Of a stretch of 29,576 bases of DNA, positions 28,842 to 29,576 are shown in pieces. This DNA is from CAYFMH01 sp964344775 (GTDB taxonomy: Bacteria > Patescibacteriota > Gracilibacteria > UBA4473), in contig CAYFOO010000011.1 in the NCBI GenBank assembly GCA_964344775.1, positions 1-29,576 on the forward strand. Reading direction: 5' to 3'. The notes beneath the pieces are model-generated. The model was not told the DNA's origin. It did no database searches and worked only from the letters and a program-made list of their open reading frames with translations. The position numbers and the translations under genes were made by a program. Position 1 is the stretch's first letter. Each line of letters opens with the position of its first letter.

Positions 28842-29466
28842 ATTCGGTTGCAAACCAATTTTTCGGATCTTTTGCTCTAGTATTTTCTGAAGTTCTATCG
28901 TGACTATCTTTTATTCTAGTTATTCCATCTACTACCCTAGCTAATTCAGAGGCTTCAGGAGTATTACAATTTTTCACTGCTGTAATTTCATCTGGAAATA
29001 TTTTTCCTAAAATTAAAACTTCTTTTGATCTTCCAATATTTCCAGTATCAAATGCATCTAAAATACACCTTCTCGCTGAAATTACGAGTTGATATATTGT
29101 TTTAACAGAGGGGAGACGGTAACTGCTGGGTGCAAAAACTTGAGCAGCTTCAGGATTAAAAGTTGCTGACAAGAAGGGAGTGTCATAAAAATAGGAAGTA
29201 TGACCATCAAGAATTGTCCAAATCTCTTCATCTGAGCCTCTGTGAATACGGTCTTTTACTTCTACGAGGTGATCTGTTTTGCCTTCTCCGAGAGCCAGAG
29301 ATAGAAAGCCATTTTGATGTAATCCTCTTACTGCACCTTTGTAAAGGGTTATTTTGTCATCAGGTGAACTACTTGCACGATAGCGAGGGGAGATTTTAGA
29401 ATAATCAAAACTAAAAAATTCACTTTCTTCGAAATTATTATGAATTTGTTCACTCAGATTCTCCAT
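28777..29466 (-). CDS. Putative ADP-ribosyltransferase-like protein, 229 aa
   Basis: Tentative assignment from pattern: KITLYKGAV (39-47) resembles the first ART strand (usually L-Y-R-G; here K43 replaces Arg), FLSATFNPEAAQVFA (98-112) resembles the S-T-S strand and helix, IYQLVISARRCILD (124-137) is a core strand, and KEVLILGKIFPDEITAV (148-164) resembles the strand with the catalytic Glu (E149). The Lys for Arg change makes activity uncertain. There is no signal peptide. The start is set by a strong promoter 16 nt upstream carrying the shared 14-bp motif. The last 21 residues are encoded antisense to the TSP3-gene remnant and look acquired. It could be a toxin-like effector or an anti-phage or modification enzyme; context does not decide. 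Confidence 0.5.
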   Translation of the reverse strand: MENLSEQIHNNFEESEFFSFDYSKISPRYRASSSPDDKITLYKGAVRGLHQNGFLSLALGEGKTDHLVEVKDRIHRGSDEEIWTILDGHTSYFYDTPFLSATFNPEAAQVFAPSSYRLPSVKTIYQLVISARRCILDAFDTGNIGRSKEVLILGKIFPDEITAVKNCNTPEASELARVVDGITRIKDSHDRTSENTRAKDPKNWFATEFSVVPPFLDSLNTPSLSANPE

Positions 29467-29482
29467 TCTTATTTTTTAGTTT

Positions 29483-29536
29483 TTATTAGTTCAATTTTAT
29501 TTTATTGTCAATTTCTGATTGCGTAATTTTTCACAC
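29483..29536 (-). promoter_or_regulatory. Promoter with upstream 14-bp motif (copy 3)
   Basis: Minus strand GTGTGAAAAATTAC (29536-29523), 11 bp, TTGACA (29511-29506), 17 bp, TAATAA (29488-29483); ATG at 29466. It has the same motif and 11-bp distance as copies 1 and 2; beyond the motif only copy 1 is identical further upstream. Confidence 0.75.
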
Positions 29537-29575
29537 CCATCGCATTTAACCGCATAAATAAGCGATTTCAGAGAA
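29523..29575 (-). repeat. Right copy of 53-bp terminal inverted repeat
   Basis: Exact reverse complement of 1-53. Identity stops right after the TTAC of the motif, inside the promoter, in both copies. Confidence 0.95.
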
Positions 29576-29576
29576 A

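Noticed and set aside
1..29576. Linear plasmid or phage with terminal inverted repeats
   Set aside because: The window is filled with chromosomal housekeeping genes and the repeat is part of a promoter module that also occurs in part internally at 4055; an assembly break at a repeat is simpler.

Overview
This window looks like a chromosomal contig from an uncultivated, AT-rich bacterium with a streamlined layout, most likely of the Patescibacteria/CPR type (Peregrinibacteria- or Gracilibacteria-like). That placement is inferred from gene style, short leaders and intergenic texture, not from a marker-gene tree. At least five genes (antitoxin, tgt, hicA and the orphans ending at 15141 and 26314) end in TGA, so the standard code fits better than the TGA=Gly code of some relatives.

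Layout. 1-4821: infB (translation initiation factor IF-2) surrounded by small orphan genes. 4860-6672: a nucleotide-sugar epimerase/dehydratase followed by purU. 6902-6979: tRNA-Asp(GUC). 7083-9692: a large orphan protein. From 9695 to 27474 the recognisable housekeeping genes lie mostly on the minus strand: ppa, hrcA, cca, lepA, tgt with a TIM-barrel gene, doxX, gpmI, pyrH and a glycosyltransferase. hflX is the exception on the plus strand. Interleaved on the plus strand are single orphan genes, each with its own promoter, and most run convergently up to the stop codon of a minus-strand neighbour. Two toxin-antitoxin modules are present: an RHH antitoxin plus MazF/PemK directly upstream of gpmI, and hicBA near the right end. 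A GIY-YIG nuclease gene lies between imperfect direct repeats. The rightmost gene resembles an ADP-ribosyltransferase.

Expression. Recognisable sigma70-type promoters (TTGACA-like, 16-17 bp, TAnnnT) precede about twenty units. In many the start codon lies only 6-16 nt after the -10 box, so leaderless or nearly leaderless mRNAs seem common. Three orphan transcription units share a 14-bp motif (GTGTGAAAAATTAC) exactly 11 bp upstream of the -35 box, which suggests a small regulon. Two of these promoters are the ends of the window, which form a perfect 53-bp inverted repeat.

Most interesting pattern. Three genes have diverged, mostly synonymously different remnants of one of their own ends nearby: the cca 3' end, the lepA 5' end, and the 3' end of a thrombospondin-type-3 gene. 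Accessory genes sit between the intact end and the remnant at cca (orphan gene) and at the TSP3 gene (hicBA). This looks like accessory cassettes brought in by recombination with a diverged relative, with a displaced piece of the neighbouring gene left behind. In addition, GACG...CGTC-type palindromes sit in frame inside lepA and tgt, and an orphan gene is broken at a run of eight G.
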